From positions 42,089 to 106,088 of the forward strand of contig LQPB01000030.1 of assembly GCA_002102225.1 (NCBI GenBank): DNA of 64,000 nt, given 5' to 3'. Below, piece after piece: positions 25,213-35,424 of the stretch. Below the pieces are notes generated by a model, which was not told where the DNA came from, searched no databases, and saw nothing but the letters and a program-made list of their open reading frames with translations. Every line of letters begins with the position of its first letter. Positions within the stretch are counted from its first letter, which is position 1. Source of the DNA: Mycobacterium interjectum (GTDB lineage Bacteria; Actinomycetota; Actinomycetes; Mycobacteriales; Mycobacteriaceae). Both the position numbers and the translations under genes were made by a program.

Positions 25213-27018
25213 ATGAGTTCGCGCCTGGACCGGCGTACCAAGCGCCGACAGCTCCTCGCACTGGCCACGACGATGTTGATGGTCTGCGGCCTGACACTGG
25301 CTGCCCCCGCGGCCGCCGACTGGAACCAATGCGCACCTGGCGGCCTGGACAGCGCGCGGGTCCTGCCCAAGGATCTGGCCGAGGCCCCCGCCGCGGGCCA
25401 CGACGACGTGGACACCACCGCCTCCGTCGAACCGCTCGGCTCGATCGACGTCGGCGCACTCGGCCTCGACACGCCGGGCGTCCTGACGGTCGGCACCCTG
25501 TCCGACGCGCCGCCGAACATCTGCATCAACCCGACGGGGGAATTCAGCGGCTTCGACAACCAGCTCCTGCGCGCAATCGCCGGCAAGCTTGGCCTCCAAG
25601 TCCGCTTCGTCAGCACGGACTTCTCCGCGCTGCTCGCCCAGGTGGCGTCCCGGCGCTTCGACGTCGGCTCGGCATCGGTGAAAGCCACCGACGCGCGTCG
25701 GCGCACGGCGTCGTTCACCAACGGCTACGACTTCGGCTTCTACTCGCTGGTGGTGCCCCCCGGCTCGGCGATCCACCAGTTCAGTGATCTCGCCGCCGGC
25801 CAGCGCATCGGGGTGGTCCAGGGCACCGTCGAGGAGTCCTACGTCGTCGACACGTTGCACCTGCAACCGGTGAAGTATCCCGGCTTCGCCACGTTGTACG
25901 CGGCGCTCAAAACGCGCCAGATCGACGCGTGGGTGGCGCCCGGGACGCTGGCGTCGACCGTGATACGGCCCGGCGATCCGGCGGTGGTGGTCGCGAACAC
26001 TTTCAGCCCAGGCAATTTCGTGGCCTTCGCGGTCGCCAAAGACAACCAGCCGCTGATAGACGCCCTCAATGCCGGGCTCGACGCCGTCATCGCCGACGGC
26101 ACCTGGGCCAACCTGTACTGCCAGTGGGTGCCGCGGCCCCTGCCGCCCGGCTGGAAACCCGGGTCCAAGGCCGCACCCACCCCCCACCTGCCGGACTTCG
26201 CCGCGATCGCCGCGCGCCACCACCGCGATTCGGCCGGCCCGGGCGCGCCGATGTCGACGCTGGCGCAGTTGCGCGCGTCCTTCTTCGACTGGGAACTCTA
26301 TCGACAGGCCATCCCCGTCCTGCTCACCACGGGGCTGCCCAACACGCTGATCCTGACCAACAGCGCCCTCGTCATCGGCCTGGCGCTGGGGATGGTGCTG
26401 GCGATGGCGGGGCTTTCGCGTTCGCGCTGGCTGCGCTGGCCGGCGCGGATGTACACCGACGTCTTCCGCGGGCTCCCCGAAGTGGTGATCATCCTGCTCA
26501 TCGGCATGGGCGTCGGGCCGTTGGTGGGCGGGCTGACCAACAAGAATCCGTATCCGTTGGGCATCGCCGCCTTGGGCCTGATGGCCGCCGCCTACATCGG
26601 CGAGATCCTGCGATCGGGCATCCAGAGCGTCGATGCCGGCCAACTCGAGGCCTCCCGCGCGCTCGGCTTCAGCTACCCGGCGGCGATGCGTCTGGTGGTG
26701 GTGCCGCAGGGAATACGGCGGGTGCTGCCGGCCCTCGTCAACCAGGCCATCGGATTGTTGAAGGCCTCCGCGCTGGTGTACTTCCTGGGCCTGGTCGCCG
26801 AACAGCGGGAGCTGTTCCAGGTCGGTCGCGACCTCAACGCGCAAACCGGCAGCCTGTCACCGCTGGTGGCCGCCGGCCTCTTCTATCTGATCCTGACCAT
26901 TCCCCTCACCCATCTGGTCAACCACATCGACACCCGGCTGCGCCGCGGCCGTGGCGCCGCTGAGCCGGACGACGACGCCGCGATGCTGGCGACGAAGTTC
27001 GGCCAGGAGATCACGTGA
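25213..27018 (+). CDS. Amino-acid ABC transporter: fused substrate-binding protein and permease
   Basis: One 601-residue chain. Residues ~1-37 are a signal sequence (QLLALATTMLMVCGLTLAAP ending APAAAD). Residues ~75-320 are a type II periplasmic binding domain (VLTVGTLSDAPPNICIN, GFDNQLLRAIAGKLGL, FDVGSASVKATDARR). Residues ~355-590 are a HisM/GlnP-type permease (VLLTTGLPNTLILTNSALVIGLALG, the FRGLPEVVIILLI and EASRALGFSYPAAMRLVVVPQ coupling-loop motifs). Such fusions are known in GlnPQ systems; the binding domain would sit outside the membrane. Polar amino-acid uptake is the likely role. The stop overlaps the ATPase GTG (GTGA). Confidence 0.88.
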   Translation: MSSRLDRRTKRRQLLALATTMLMVCGLTLAAPAAADWNQCAPGGLDSARVLPKDLAEAPAAGHDDVDTTASVEPLGSIDVGALGLDTPGVLTVGTLSDAPPNICINPTGEFSGFDNQLLRAIAGKLGLQVRFVSTDFSALLAQVASRRFDVGSASVKATDARRRTASFTNGYDFGFYSLVVPPGSAIHQFSDLAAGQRIGVVQGTVEESYVVDTLHLQPVKYPGFATLYAALKTRQIDAWVAPGTLASTVIRPGDPAVVVANTFSPGNFVAFAVAKDNQPLIDALNAGLDAVIADGTWANLYCQWVPRPLPPGWKPGSKAAPTPHLPDFAAIAARHHRDSAGPGAPMSTLAQLRASFFDWELYRQAIPVLLTTGLPNTLILTNSALVIGLALGMVLAMAGLSRSRWLRWPARMYTDVFRGLPEVVIILLIGMGVGPLVGGLTNKNPYPLGIAALGLMAAAYIGEILRSGIQSVDAGQLEASRALGFSYPAAMRLVVVPQGIRRVLPALVNQAIGLLKASALVYFLGLVAEQRELFQVGRDLNAQTGSLSPLVAAGLFYLILTIPLTHLVNHIDTRLRRGRGAAEPDDDAAMLATKFGQEIT

Positions 27019-27764
27019 CCGCCGGCGCCCTGCGGCGCGCGTCAGTATCGCTGGTGGCCAAGGATATTCATCAAACCCTCGGCGGCAACCCGGTGTTGCG
27101 CGGGGTGAACATCGACGCCCCGGCAGGCAGCACGGTCGCGATCATCGGTCCGTCCGGCTCGGGCAAATCGACGCTGCTGCGCACCCTGAACCGCCTGCAC
27201 GAGCCGGATAGCGGCGACATCTTGTTGGACGGCCGGTCGGTGTTGCGCGACGATCCCAACAAGCTGCGTCAGCGCATCGGCATGGTGTTCCAGCAGTTCA
27301 ATCTCTTCCCGCATCTGTCGGTGTTGAAAAACGTTGCGTTGGCGCCGTCCAAGCTGCACCGGCTCCCCGCCGACGCGGCGCGCGAGCTGGCCCTGACCCA
27401 GCTGGACCGAGTTGGCCTGAAGCACAAGGCCGATGCCCGCCCCGGCACGCTGTCCGGCGGTCAGCAACAGCGGGTCGCCATCGCACGCGCGCTGGCGATG
27501 GCGCCCCAGGTGATGTTCTTCGACGAGGCGACCTCGGCGCTGGATCCCGAAATGGTCAAGGGGATTCTGCAACTGATCGCCGACCTCGGCGCCGACGGCA
27601 TGACCATGGTGGTCGTGACGCACGAAATGGGTTTCGCCCGGTCGGCATCCGACACCGTCGTCTTCATGGATCGCGGCAAGGACGTGGAATCCGGGCCGCC
27701 CGAGCAGATATTCGAAGCCGCAAAAACCGAGCGGCTGCAGCGATTCCTTTCCCAAGTGCTATGA
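27015..27764 (+). CDS. Amino-acid ABC transporter ATP-binding protein
   Basis: This 249-residue protein starts at GTG 27015. Walker A IGPSGSGKSTLLRTLNRL (~44-61), Q-loop MVFQQFNLFPHLSVLKNV, signature LSGGQQQRVAIARALAM, Walker B VMFFDEATSALDPE and switch His VVTHEMGF are all intact. This is the GlnQ/HisP type that powers uptake of polar amino acids. With the fused SBP-permease it gives a complete two-gene importer. Confidence 0.93.
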   Translation: MTAGALRRASVSLVAKDIHQTLGGNPVLRGVNIDAPAGSTVAIIGPSGSGKSTLLRTLNRLHEPDSGDILLDGRSVLRDDPNKLRQRIGMVFQQFNLFPHLSVLKNVALAPSKLHRLPADAARELALTQLDRVGLKHKADARPGTLSGGQQQRVAIARALAMAPQVMFFDEATSALDPEMVKGILQLIADLGADGMTMVVVTHEMGFARSASDTVVFMDRGKDVESGPPEQIFEAAKTERLQRFLSQVL

Positions 27765-27825
27765 CGGTTTCCAACTAGTCGGGTTTCGTCCGGTATAGCT
27801 ACCTTGTAGGTCACCCATATCGGGT

Positions 27826-27831
27826 TAGACT
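27826..27831 (+). promoter_or_regulatory. -10 box of the MarR gene
   Basis: TAGACT ends 8 nt before ATG 27840. A -35-like TTGTAG (27804-27809) lies 16 bp upstream, inside ACCT-TGT-AGGT, which could be an autoregulatory site. Confidence 0.5.
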
Positions 27832-27839
27832 GCCGACTT

Positions 27840-28337
27840 ATGGCGGACAGCGAATCCACCGCGCCCGAGGTAAAGGAGCTTGCGGAGGGGTTGCACCGCG
27901 CGCTGTCCAAATTGTTTTCGATCCTGCGCCGCGGGGACCCGAGCGGCGTCGTCGCCGGCGAGCTGACCCTGGCGCAGCTGTCCATCCTGATCACCCTGCT
28001 CGATCAGGGCCCCATCCGGATGACCGACCTGGCCGCACACGAACGGGTACGGACGCCGACCACGACCGTGGCGATCCGCCGGCTGGAGAAGATCGGGCTG
28101 GTGAAACGCTCGCGCGACCCGTCCGACCTACGCGCGGTGCTGGTCGACATCACGCCGCGAGGGCGGGCCGTGCACGCCGAATCCCTGGCCAATCGGCATG
28201 CCGCGCTGGCCGCGATGCTCAGTCAGCTCCCCGAGTCCGACCTGAACACGCTGATGAAGGCGCTGGCGCCGCTGGAACGCCTGGCCTCCGGCGAATCGGG
28301 CCCGGCGGGAGAACCACCGGCACGCAAGCAGGCGTGA
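27840..28337 (+). CDS. MarR family transcriptional regulator (Rv0042c homologue)
   Basis: This 165-residue protein has a winged-helix MarR core: LTLAQLSILITLLDQGPIRMTDLAAHERVRTPTTTVAIRRLEKIGLVKRSRDPSDLRAVLVDITPRG. The wing RDPSDLRAV is typical. The C-terminus is Pro/Ala-rich. It is 75 bp downstream of the ABC transporter and 47 bp upstream of the SDR gene, each with its own -10. The ligand is not predictable. Confidence 0.92.
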   Translation: MADSESTAPEVKELAEGLHRALSKLFSILRRGDPSGVVAGELTLAQLSILITLLDQGPIRMTDLAAHERVRTPTTTVAIRRLEKIGLVKRSRDPSDLRAVLVDITPRGRAVHAESLANRHAALAAMLSQLPESDLNTLMKALAPLERLASGESGPAGEPPARKQA

Positions 28338-28372
28338 AAGCGGCTGGTCCGCAGGGAAATTGGTGGCTTCCG

Positions 28373-28378
28373 TAGACT
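28373..28378 (+). promoter_or_regulatory. -10 box of the SDR gene
   Basis: TAGACT ends 6 nt before ATG 28385, predicting a leaderless mRNA; the same hexamer serves the upstream MarR gene. Confidence 0.5.
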
Positions 28379-28384
28379 GAGCTC

Positions 28385-29056
28385 ATGCCCACCGCACTCA
28401 TCACCGGCGCGAGCGGCGGCATCGGATCCGCCATCGCCACCGCGCTCTCGGAAACCCACACCCTGCTGCTGGCGGGCAGGCCGTCCGATCGGCTCGACGC
28501 CGTCGCGGAACGCCTCGGCGCCACCACTTTCCCGCTGGACTTGACCGACACCGACGAGATCGGCGCCAGCTGCGAAATCGTCGACGAACTCGACGTATTG
28601 GTGCACAACGCGGGGCTATTCATCCCCGGGCGGGTCGCCGATTCCCACGTGGACGAGTGGCGCGCCACCTTCGCGGTGAACGTCTTCGGGGTGGTGGAAC
28701 TGACGCTGGCGTTACTGCCGGCGCTGCGGCAGGCCCGGGGCCGGGTGGTATTCATCAATTCCGGTGCGGGGCGGGCGGTTTCGCCGGGCATGGCCTCCTA
28801 CTCGGCGAGCAAGTTCGCGGTGCGGGCCTTCGCGGACTCGTTGCGCGAAGACGAGCCGGACCTGCGCGTGACCACGATCTACCCCGGCCGTACCGACACC
28901 GGCATGCAACGCGAGCTCGTCGCGTTCGAAGGGGGTCAGTACGACGCCGCCGACTTCCTGCGTCCCGAGACGGTCGCGGCGGCGGTCGCCAACGCGATCG
29001 CCATGCCGCCCGACGGCCACCTCCACGAGGTGGTGCTTCGGCCGGGCAAGCGATGA
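28385..29056 (+). CDS. Short-chain dehydrogenase/reductase
   Basis: This 223-residue protein has a Rossmann start TALITGASGGIGSAIATAL (TGxxxGxG), NAG in VLVHNAGLFIPG, and catalytic YSASK (Tyr ~140) after the Ser of FINSGAG. It is a classical SDR, at the short end of the range, with NADP preference suggested by AGRPSDR after beta-2. Converges with leuS, with one base between the stop codons. Substrate unknown. Confidence 0.9.
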   Translation: MPTALITGASGGIGSAIATALSETHTLLLAGRPSDRLDAVAERLGATTFPLDLTDTDEIGASCEIVDELDVLVHNAGLFIPGRVADSHVDEWRATFAVNVFGVVELTLALLPALRQARGRVVFINSGAGRAVSPGMASYSASKFAVRAFADSLREDEPDLRVTTIYPGRTDTGMQRELVAFEGGQYDAADFLRPETVAAAVANAIAMPPDGHLHEVVLRPGKR

Positions 29057-29057
29057 T

Positions 29058-31970
29058 CTAGACGACCAGGTTGACCAGCCGGCCGGGGACCACGATCACC
29101 TTGCGCGGAGTGGCGCCGGCCAGGAACGCCTGCACCTTGTCGTCGGCCAGGGCCGCGACTTTCAGCGCCTCGTCACCGGCGTTGGCCGCCACCACCACTC
29201 GGCCGCGCACCTTGCCGTTCACCTGCACCGGGTATTCCACGGTGTCTTCGACGAGATAAGCCGGGTCCGCCTCCGGGAAGGGCCCGTGCGCCAGCGGCGT
29301 GTCGTGGCCCAGCTGTGACCACAGCTCCTCGGCCATGTGCGGGGCCAGCGGTGCCAGCATGAGAACCAGCGGCTCGACCGCCGCGCGCGGCGCCGCGTCG
29401 CGGTGCTCTTTGGTGAGGTGGTTGGTGTACTCGATCAGTTTGGCGGCGGCGGTGTTATTGCGCAGTGCCGCATAGTCTTCGGACACCCCGGCGATGGTGC
29501 GGTGCAGCGCGCGCAGCGTGCCGGTATCCAGCGGTTGCCGGCTTTTGTCGTCGGCCACCCGCGTCTGGCCGGTCTGCTCGTCGATCACCAGCCGCCACAC
29601 CCGCTGCAGGAAGCGGTGCGCGCCGACGACGTCCTTGGTGGCCCACGGGCGAGACGCCTCCAGGGGACCCATCGACATCTCGTACACCCGCAGCGTGTCC
29701 GCGCCGTACTCGTCGCAGATCTCGTCGGGCGATATCGAATTCTTCAGGCTCTTACCGATTTTCCCGAACTCCTGGGACACTTCGACCTCGCCGTCGGGAC
29801 CCGGGTAGAAGAACCTGCCGCCGCGTTCGATCACCTCGTCCGCCGGGACATACGACCCCCGCGGGTCGGTGTAGGCGAACGCCTGGATGTAGCCCTGGTT
29901 GACGAGCCGGCGAAACGGCTCGCGCGAACTGACGTGGCCCAGGTCGTAGAGCACCTTGTGCCAAAACCTCGCATACAGCAGGTGCAGCACCGCGTGTTCG
30001 GCGCCCCCGACGTACAGGTCGACCCCGCCGGGGTCCTGCGGGCCGTGCTCGGCCGGACGCGGGCCCATCCAGTATGCCTCGTTTTCCTTGGCGCAGAACC
30101 GCTCTGAATTGTGTGGGTCGGTGTAGCGCAGCTCGTACCACGAGCTGGCGGCCCACTGCGGCATCACGTTGGTGTCGCGGGTGTAAGGCTTCAGTCCGTC
30201 GCCAAGATCCAGCTCGACGTGGACCCACTCGGTCGCCTTGGCCAACGGTGGCGACGGTTCGCTGTCGGCGTCGTCCGGGTCGAACAGCACCGGCGAGTAG
30301 TCGCGGACATCGGGCAGTTCGACGGGCAGCGCGGTCTCGTCGAGCGCGTGCGGGCGCCCCTCCTCGTCGTAGACGATCGGAAACGGCTCGCCCCAGTACC
30401 TCTGCCGCGCGAAAAGCCAGTCCCGTAGTTTGAATTCGACGCGCGCGCGGCCGCGTCCGTCGGCCTGAAGCCGGCTGGTGATCGCTTGCTTGGCGGTCGC
30501 CACGTCCATTCCATCGAGATAGCCAGAGTTGACCAGCACACCGTCGCCCGCGTACGCGCCCTGCGTAATATCGCCGCCCGCAATGACTTCCACGATTGGC
30601 AGGCCCAGCTCCCGGGCGAAGTCCCAGTCACGCTGGTCGTGGCCGGGGACCGCCATGATCGCCCCGGTGCCGTAGCCGGCCAGCACGTAATCCGCGATGA
30701 AGATGGGCACCGGTTCTCCGTTGGCCGGGTTGGTGGCGTAGCCGCCGAGGAAGACTCCCGTCTTCTCCCGGCTTTCCTGGCGTTCGAGATCCGACTTCGC
30801 GCCGATCGCGCGGCGGTAGGCGGCGACGGCCTCGGCCGGCGTGGCGGCACCGTACGTCCAGCGCGGGTCGGTGCCGTCGGGCCAGGCGGTGCCCACCAGT
30901 TCGTCGACCAGGTCGTGCTCGGGGGCCAGCACCAGGTACGTCGCACCGAAAAGCGTGTCGGGCCGAGTGGTGAACACCTCGATATCCACCTTTGAGCCAC
31001 GTCGTTCGCCATTGGAGATAGCCGCCGAGAACAGCGCCAGCGCGCCCGTCGAGCGACCAATCCAGTTGCGCTGCATGGTCTTTACCTTCTCGGGCCAATC
31101 CAGCACCTCGAGGTCGTCCAGCAGCCGGTCGGCGTAGGCGGTGATGCGCATCATCCATTGCCGCAGCCGTTTGCGAAACACCGGGAAGTTGCCTCGGTCG
31201 CTGCGGCCGTCGGCGGTGACCTCTTCGTTGGCCAGCACGGTGCCCAGTCCGGGGCACCAATTCACCATCGAGTCGGCCCGGTAGACCAGTCGGTGGCCGT
31301 CGATCACGTCGGCCCGCTCCCCCGCCGACAGCCCGGCCCAGTCCCGCCCATCGTCGAGACGACGCGCGCCGGAATCGAACTCGGCGATCAACTCGGCGAT
31401 CGGTCGTGCCTTGTTGGCGGCGGTGTCGAACCAGGCGTTGTAGATCTGCAGGAAGATCCACTGGGTCCACTTGTAGAACTCGACGTCGGTGGTGGAGAAG
31501 CTGCGCCGGCTGTCGTGGCCGAGGCCCAGCCGACCCAGCTGGCGCCTGAAGTTGACGATGTTGGCCTCGGTCCTGGTGCGCGGGTGCGTGCCGGTTTGCA
31601 CCGCGTACTGCTCGGCCGGCAGCCCGAAGGAATCAAAGCCCAACGCGTGCAGGACATTATGGCCGGTCATCCGGAAGTACCGGGCGTAGACGTCGGTGGC
31701 GATGTAGCCCAACGGGTGGCCGACGTGCAATCCGTCGCCCGACGGGTAGGGAAACATGTCCTGCACGAACAGTTTGTCGGCGGGTATCGGCGTCCCGTCG
31801 GCCGGAGCCAGGTCCCCGACCGGGTTGGCCACGTTGAACGTCCCGAGCTTTGCCCAGTTCTCCTGCCACGCGCTTTCGATCCGGCCCGCCACCACCGCGG
31901 TGTAGCGATGCGGCGGCGCGTCGGAGTCCGGCGCGGCGGCGCCGGGAACGGTGGTCGGGGATTCGGTCAC
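29058..31970 (-). CDS. leuS: Leucyl-tRNA synthetase
   Basis: This 970-residue protein charges tRNA-Leu. The class I HIGH motif appears as HVGH in [18 protein letters not shown]; the KMSKS motif appears as KIGKSLKNS. The CP1 editing domain, with a [18 protein letters not shown] segment, lies in the middle. Start is GTG 31970 ([10 protein letters not shown]), which resembles the M. tuberculosis start, and a TACCCT -10 lies 6 nt upstream. The in-frame ATG at 32039 lies upstream of this promoter and is rejected. Equivalent to Rv0041. Confidence 0.97.
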   Translation of the reverse strand: MTESPTTVPGAAAPDSDAPPHRYTAVVAGRIESAWQENWAKLGTFNVANPVGDLAPADGTPIPADKLFVQDMFPYPSGDGLHVGHPLGYIATDVYARYFRMTGHNVLHALGFDSFGLPAEQYAVQTGTHPRTRTEANIVNFRRQLGRLGLGHDSRRSFSTTDVEFYKWTQWIFLQIYNAWFDTAANKARPIAELIAEFDSGARRLDDGRDWAGLSAGERADVIDGHRLVYRADSMVNWCPGLGTVLANEEVTADGRSDRGNFPVFRKRLRQWMMRITAYADRLLDDLEVLDWPEKVKTMQRNWIGRSTGALALFSAAISNGERRGSKVDIEVFTTRPDTLFGATYLVLAPEHDLVDELVGTAWPDGTDPRWTYGAATPAEAVAAYRRAIGAKSDLERQESREKTGVFLGGYATNPANGEPVPIFIADYVLAGYGTGAIMAVPGHDQRDWDFARELGLPIVEVIAGGDITQGAYAGDGVLVNSGYLDGMDVATAKQAITSRLQADGRGRARVEFKLRDWLFARQRYWGEPFPIVYDEEGRPHALDETALPVELPDVRDYSPVLFDPDDADSEPSPPLAKATEWVHVELDLGDGLKPYTRDTNVMPQWAASSWYELRYTDPHNSERFCAKENEAYWMGPRPAEHGPQDPGGVDLYVGGAEHAVLHLLYARFWHKVLYDLGHVSSREPFRRLVNQGYIQAFAYTDPRGSYVPADEVIERGGRFFYPGPDGEVEVSQEFGKIGKSLKNSISPDEICDEYGADTLRVYEMSMGPLEASRPWATKDVVGAHRFLQRVWRLVIDEQTGQTRVADDKSRQPLDTGTLRALHRTIAGVSEDYAALRNNTAAAKLIEYTNHLTKEHRDAAPRAAVEPLVLMLAPLAPHMAEELWSQLGHDTPLAHGPFPEADPAYLVEDTVEYPVQVNGKVRGRVVVAANAGDEALKVAALADDKVQAFLAGATPRKVIVVPGRLVNLVV

Positions 31971-31976
31971 CTGAAC

Positions 31977-31982
31977 AGGGTA
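31977..31982 (-). promoter_or_regulatory. -10 box of leuS
   Basis: TACCCT on the minus strand ends 6 nt before GTG 31970, predicting a leaderless mRNA and therefore no T-box or attenuator. Confidence 0.5.
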
Positions 31983-32147
31983 TAAGGACCGCCCCGCCGG
32001 CCCAGCCGGCCACAGGTTGGTCTCGGTTGCGTTGCGCACCGATCAGAGGTTCATCCCAGGTCGGTTTCGGCCCTGTTCACCACCTTTGACCTCTGGTTAC
32101 AGTCGGCCTCTAACCACGTGGCCGAGCCGTTGGGAAGGATCACGCAG

Positions 32148-33236
32148 ATGATTCAGATCACCCGTACGTTGCGGGTACTCGCAGGGGGTCTGGCCGCCGG
32201 CGGAATCGGCGTCACGGCATTCGCGGGCGCCACCGCATCGGCTGATCCCGTGGTTCCCGCGCCGCAGCCCGCACCGGTGGTCGCCGCGCCGGCGCCGCAA
32301 TACGTCAATGCCGCACCCGGGCAGTTGCCCGGCAACAGGCTGCTCGCCACTCCCCCGGCGGCCAATCCGTTTGCGCCGAATGCCGCCGCCACACCCGCGG
32401 CCCCCGCACCGGCGGCGGTCGCGCCGGCGGTCCCCGCGCAGACCCCCGCCGTTGCGGGCACGCTGCGCGATTACTTGCAGTCGAAGGGCGTCAAGCTCGA
32501 GGCGCAGAAGCCGCAGGGATTCAAGGCGCTCGACATCACGCTGCCGGTTCCCCCTCGCTGGACCCAGGTGCCCGACCCGAATGTGCCCGACGCGTTCGCG
32601 GTGATCGCCGACCGGCGCGGGGCCAGCATCTACTCGTCAAACGCGCAGGTGGTGGTGTACAAGCTGGTGGGGAACTTCGACCCGCGGGAAGCCATCGGCC
32701 ACGGCTTCGTCGACAGCCAGCAACTGCCCGCGTGGCAGACGACTAACGCCTCGATGGCCGACTTCGGCGGGTTCCCGTCGTCGGTGATCGAGGGCACCTA
32801 CCGCGACGGCGACATGATGCTCAACACGTCGCGCCGCCACGTCATCGCGACGTCCGGGCGCGACAAGTACCTGGTGTCGCTGGCGGTGACCACCGATCGT
32901 GCGGTGGCAGTCGCGGATGCGCCGGCCACCGACGCCATCGTCAACGGCTTCCGCGTGACCGCGCCCGGAACCGCTTCTCCCGCCCCCGCCCAGACGCCCG
33001 GCGCGTCCCCGGTCGGGCTTCCGGCGCAAGCGCCGGCGCCGGTCGCGCTTCCCCCGCAGCCGGCGGCGGTCGCGCCAGTCGGTGTTCCCGCGCAGCCGGC
33101 GGCAGTTGCGCCCGTCGGGCTTCCCGCCCAGCCGGCCGCGCCCTACCCGGCGGCCGCCAACCGGCCGACGCCCAACCTCCTGACGATGGTGCCCGGGCTG
33201 CCGCCGCTGCCGAACTTCTCGTTCCTGCAGCACTAA
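32148..33236 (+). CDS. mtc28: Secreted proline-rich antigen, Mtc28-like (LpqN/LpqT family)
   Basis: This 362-residue protein (Rv0040c homologue) has a signal peptide ending near residue 32 ([17 protein letters not shown]). A Pro/Ala linker with poly-AP follows to ~residue 105, then a ~175-residue LpqN-type domain ([33 protein letters not shown]...). The C-terminus has imperfect repeats of [12 protein letters not shown] type (~285-345). No lipobox Cys is present, so it is secreted, not lipidated. Start ATG 32148 follows GGGAAGGA; the upstream ATG 32118 is out of context. Confidence 0.9.
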   Translation: MIQITRTLRVLAGGLAAGGIGVTAFAGATASADPVVPAPQPAPVVAAPAPQYVNAAPGQLPGNRLLATPPAANPFAPNAAATPAAPAPAAVAPAVPAQTPAVAGTLRDYLQSKGVKLEAQKPQGFKALDITLPVPPRWTQVPDPNVPDAFAVIADRRGASIYSSNAQVVVYKLVGNFDPREAIGHGFVDSQQLPAWQTTNASMADFGGFPSSVIEGTYRDGDMMLNTSRRHVIATSGRDKYLVSLAVTTDRAVAVADAPATDAIVNGFRVTAPGTASPAPAQTPGASPVGLPAQAPAPVALPPQPAAVAPVGVPAQPAAVAPVGLPAQPAAPYPAAANRPTPNLLTMVPGLPPLPNFSFLQH

Positions 33237-33246
33237 CAGGCCGCGT

Positions 33247-33279
33247 CGAGCCCGCCGCGCGGGAGCGTGGCCGGGCTCG
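33247..33279 (+). terminator. Possible hairpin terminator after mtc28
   Basis: CGAGCCC (33247-33253) pairs with GGGCTCG (33273-33279). The 19-nt loop holds a second small GC palindrome. It precedes the next gene's -10 box (33280). Confidence 0.4.
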
Positions 33280-33285
33280 TATTGT
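33280..33285 (+). promoter_or_regulatory. -10 box of the Rv0039c-like gene
   Basis: TATTGT ends 6 nt before ATG 33292, predicting a leaderless transcript. Confidence 0.5.
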
Positions 33286-33291
33286 GAGGCC

Positions 33292-33639
33292 ATGTTGATC
33301 GCGGGGTTGGTGTGCATGTGTGCGGCGGTGGCCTCCGCCGGGTTCGGGACCTGGTCGCTCGCCCACAATCAGACCGTCGACGGCGCCACCGCCCAGCTCG
33401 CGCTGCGGGCCATGGCGCCCACCCAGCTCGCGGCCGCGGTGATGCTGGCCGCCGGCGGGACGGTCGCCCTGGCCGCCTCCCCCCACACCGCTCTGGTGGT
33501 GCTGATCGTCTGTGTCGCCGGCGCGCTCGGGACGCTGGCCACCGGGTCGTGGCAAAGCGCGCGCTTCGCGCTGAGCCGGGAAGCGGCGTCGGCCGGTTGC
33601 GCCGGCGGCTGCGCCGCCTGCACGCAGTCCTGCCACTGA
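33292..33639 (+). CDS. Small membrane protein with cysteine-rich tail (Rv0039c homologue)
   Basis: This 115-residue protein has three hydrophobic segments: MLIAGLVCMCAAVASAGFG, LAAAVMLAAGGTVALAAS and TALVVLIVCVAGALGTLA. The C-terminus AGCAGGCAACTQSCH has four closely spaced cysteines and a terminal His, which could bind a metal or form disulfides. No known function. Confidence 0.8.
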   Translation: MLIAGLVCMCAAVASAGFGTWSLAHNQTVDGATAQLALRAMAPTQLAAAVMLAAGGTVALAASPHTALVVLIVCVAGALGTLATGSWQSARFALSREAASAGCAGGCAACTQSCH

Positions 33640-33684
33640 TCGCTGGTATCGACCCGCTCGTAGCTGGCCCCCGGGGGAGCCGTC

Positions 33685-34701
33685 ATGGTGAAGCGGCTGC
33701 CGACGCTCCCGATCGACTCGTTTCTCTTGGCGCTGGCGACGACGGTGGCCTTCGCCGCCCTCGTCCCCGCCCATGGCCGGGCCGCGGACGTGGTGTCCGC
33801 CGCCGCGAAAGCGGCGATCGCGCTGTTGTTCTTCCTGTACGGAACCCGGCTGTCGCCCCAGCAGGCCTGGCACGGTGTGCGTCAATGGCGGCTGCATCTG
33901 CTGGTGCTGGCCACGACATTTGCGATCTTTCCGCTGCTGGGCCTGGCCGCGCGGGCGCTGGTGCCGTCGGTGCTGACGATGGATCTCTACAACGGCCTGC
34001 TGTTTCTGTGCCTGGTGCCGTCGACCGTACAGTCGTCGATCGCTTTCACCTCGATCGCGCGGGGCCATGTGTCGGCCGCCATCGTCAGCGCGTCGTTGTC
34101 CAACATCCTCGGTGTGGTGCTGACCCCGCTGCTCGTCGTGCTGGTCATGACGACCAGCGGTGCGCCGCGCGTGGACGGCACCGCCATTCGCGACATCATG
34201 CTGCAGCTGTTGCTACCGTTCGCCGCGGGCCAGCTGACGCGGCCGTGGCTCGGTGGGATCATCGCCCGGCATGCGGCGCTGCTGAAGGTGGTGGATCGCG
34301 GCTCCATCCTGCTGGTGGTGTACACCGCGTTCGCGATGGGTGTGGTCAAGGGAATCTGGGTCAGCGTCGACGTGTGGCGCCTGATCGCGGTGACCATCGT
34401 CGCCACGGTGTTGCTCGCGGCGGTGCTGGCGGCGACCACAGTCATGGGCCGGCTGGCCCGGCTCGACCGCGGTGATGCGATCGTCTTGCTGTTCTGTGGT
34501 TCGAAAAAGAGCCTGGCGTCGGGACTTCCGATGGCGCTGGTGCTATTTCCGGCGGCCACAGTCGGTTTGACCATGTTGCCGCTGATGATCTTTCATCAGA
34601 TCCAGTTGGTGGTCTGCGCGGTGATGGCCAGCAGGCTCGCGCGGCAAGCCGACGAGTCGGCGCGTACGGTTGGCATCCCGGAAGCGGGGGAGAGGCCCTA
34701 G
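33685..34701 (+). CDS. Bile acid:sodium symporter (BASS)-type transporter
   Basis: This 338-residue protein has about ten membrane helices. Features of the BASS/YfeH group include LFFLYGTRLSPQQAW, LVPSTVQSSIAFTSIARGHVSAA and CGSKKSLASGLPMALVLF near helix 9. These transporters use sodium to move organic anions; the substrate is unknown. I recall no such gene at this place in H37Rv (between Rv0039c and Rv0038), so it is accessory. A GGGGGAG ribosome-binding site precedes the ATG. Its stop codon shares the palindrome CTAG with the stop of the convergent yqgE gene. Confidence 0.85.
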   Translation: MVKRLPTLPIDSFLLALATTVAFAALVPAHGRAADVVSAAAKAAIALLFFLYGTRLSPQQAWHGVRQWRLHLLVLATTFAIFPLLGLAARALVPSVLTMDLYNGLLFLCLVPSTVQSSIAFTSIARGHVSAAIVSASLSNILGVVLTPLLVVLVMTTSGAPRVDGTAIRDIMLQLLLPFAAGQLTRPWLGGIIARHAALLKVVDRGSILLVVYTAFAMGVVKGIWVSVDVWRLIAVTIVATVLLAAVLAATTVMGRLARLDRGDAIVLLFCGSKKSLASGLPMALVLFPAATVGLTMLPLMIFHQIQLVVCAVMASRLARQADESARTVGIPEAGERP

Positions 34702-35300
34702 TTTCGGCTCACGTCGATCGGGTGGGTCGCAAGCAGGGAAAGCGGCAGCGGCTGGCGGCGCAGCACCTGCCCCCACAGGTCGGCCCTCGGCCCGACCAGA
34801 ACATCGGATGGCAACGCGGACAACACGATCCAGTCGTCGCGCTCGATCTCGCCCTCGAGCTGGCCGATGGTCCAGCCGGAGTACCCGGCGAAGATGCGCA
34901 CCCCCTCCACCAGCGGGGCGATCAGGTCGGGCTCGGCGTCCAGATCGACCATCACGATCCGGCCGTCCACATGCCGCAGGCCCGGCACTCCCTGCGGATC
35001 GGCGCCGGTGCGCAGCGCCGCCAGACAAAGGGCCGCGTCGCGTTTGACCGGCCCGCCGATGAACATGGTCTTGGGTTTGGCCGACAGTTTGGCCCACTGC
35101 GGCAACACGTTGTAGACCGCGGTCTCGCTGGTCCGGTTGAGCACGACGCCCAGTGTGCCGCCGTCGTTGTGCTCGACGATGTAGATCACGCTGCGCCGAA
35201 AAGTGGGTTCCAGGAGATCGGTATTGGCAAGCAGGAGAGTGCCCGCACGAACCCGCTGCGCGGCGGGTGCGACGTAGTCCTCGGGGTCTTCGGGCGGCAT
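34698..35300 (-). CDS. YqgE/AlgH family protein (Rv0038 homologue)
   Basis: This 200-residue protein is the conserved UPF0301 type: [56 protein letters not shown] and [24 protein letters not shown]. The biochemical role is not established. It converges with the BASS gene by a 4-bp stop overlap and is divergent from the MFS gene. Confidence 0.93.
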   Translation of the reverse strand: MPPEDPEDYVAPAAQRVRAGTLLLANTDLLEPTFRRSVIYIVEHNDGGTLGVVLNRTSETAVYNVLPQWAKLSAKPKTMFIGGPVKRDAALCLAALRTGADPQGVPGLRHVDGRIVMVDLDAEPDLIAPLVEGVRIFAGYSGWTIGQLEGEIERDDWIVLSALPSDVLVGPRADLWGQVLRRQPLPLSLLATHPIDVSRN

Positions 35301-35424
35301 CTCACCATCATCGCACCTTCGCTTGGCGGCCTGGGTTAATCGAGCGTGGCGGCCAAATATTTGTACTGTTGGTGCAGCGGCTCACCGCCGCGATCGTGGC
35401 AGCCCCCTCGTGGAAGTCGGTTCT

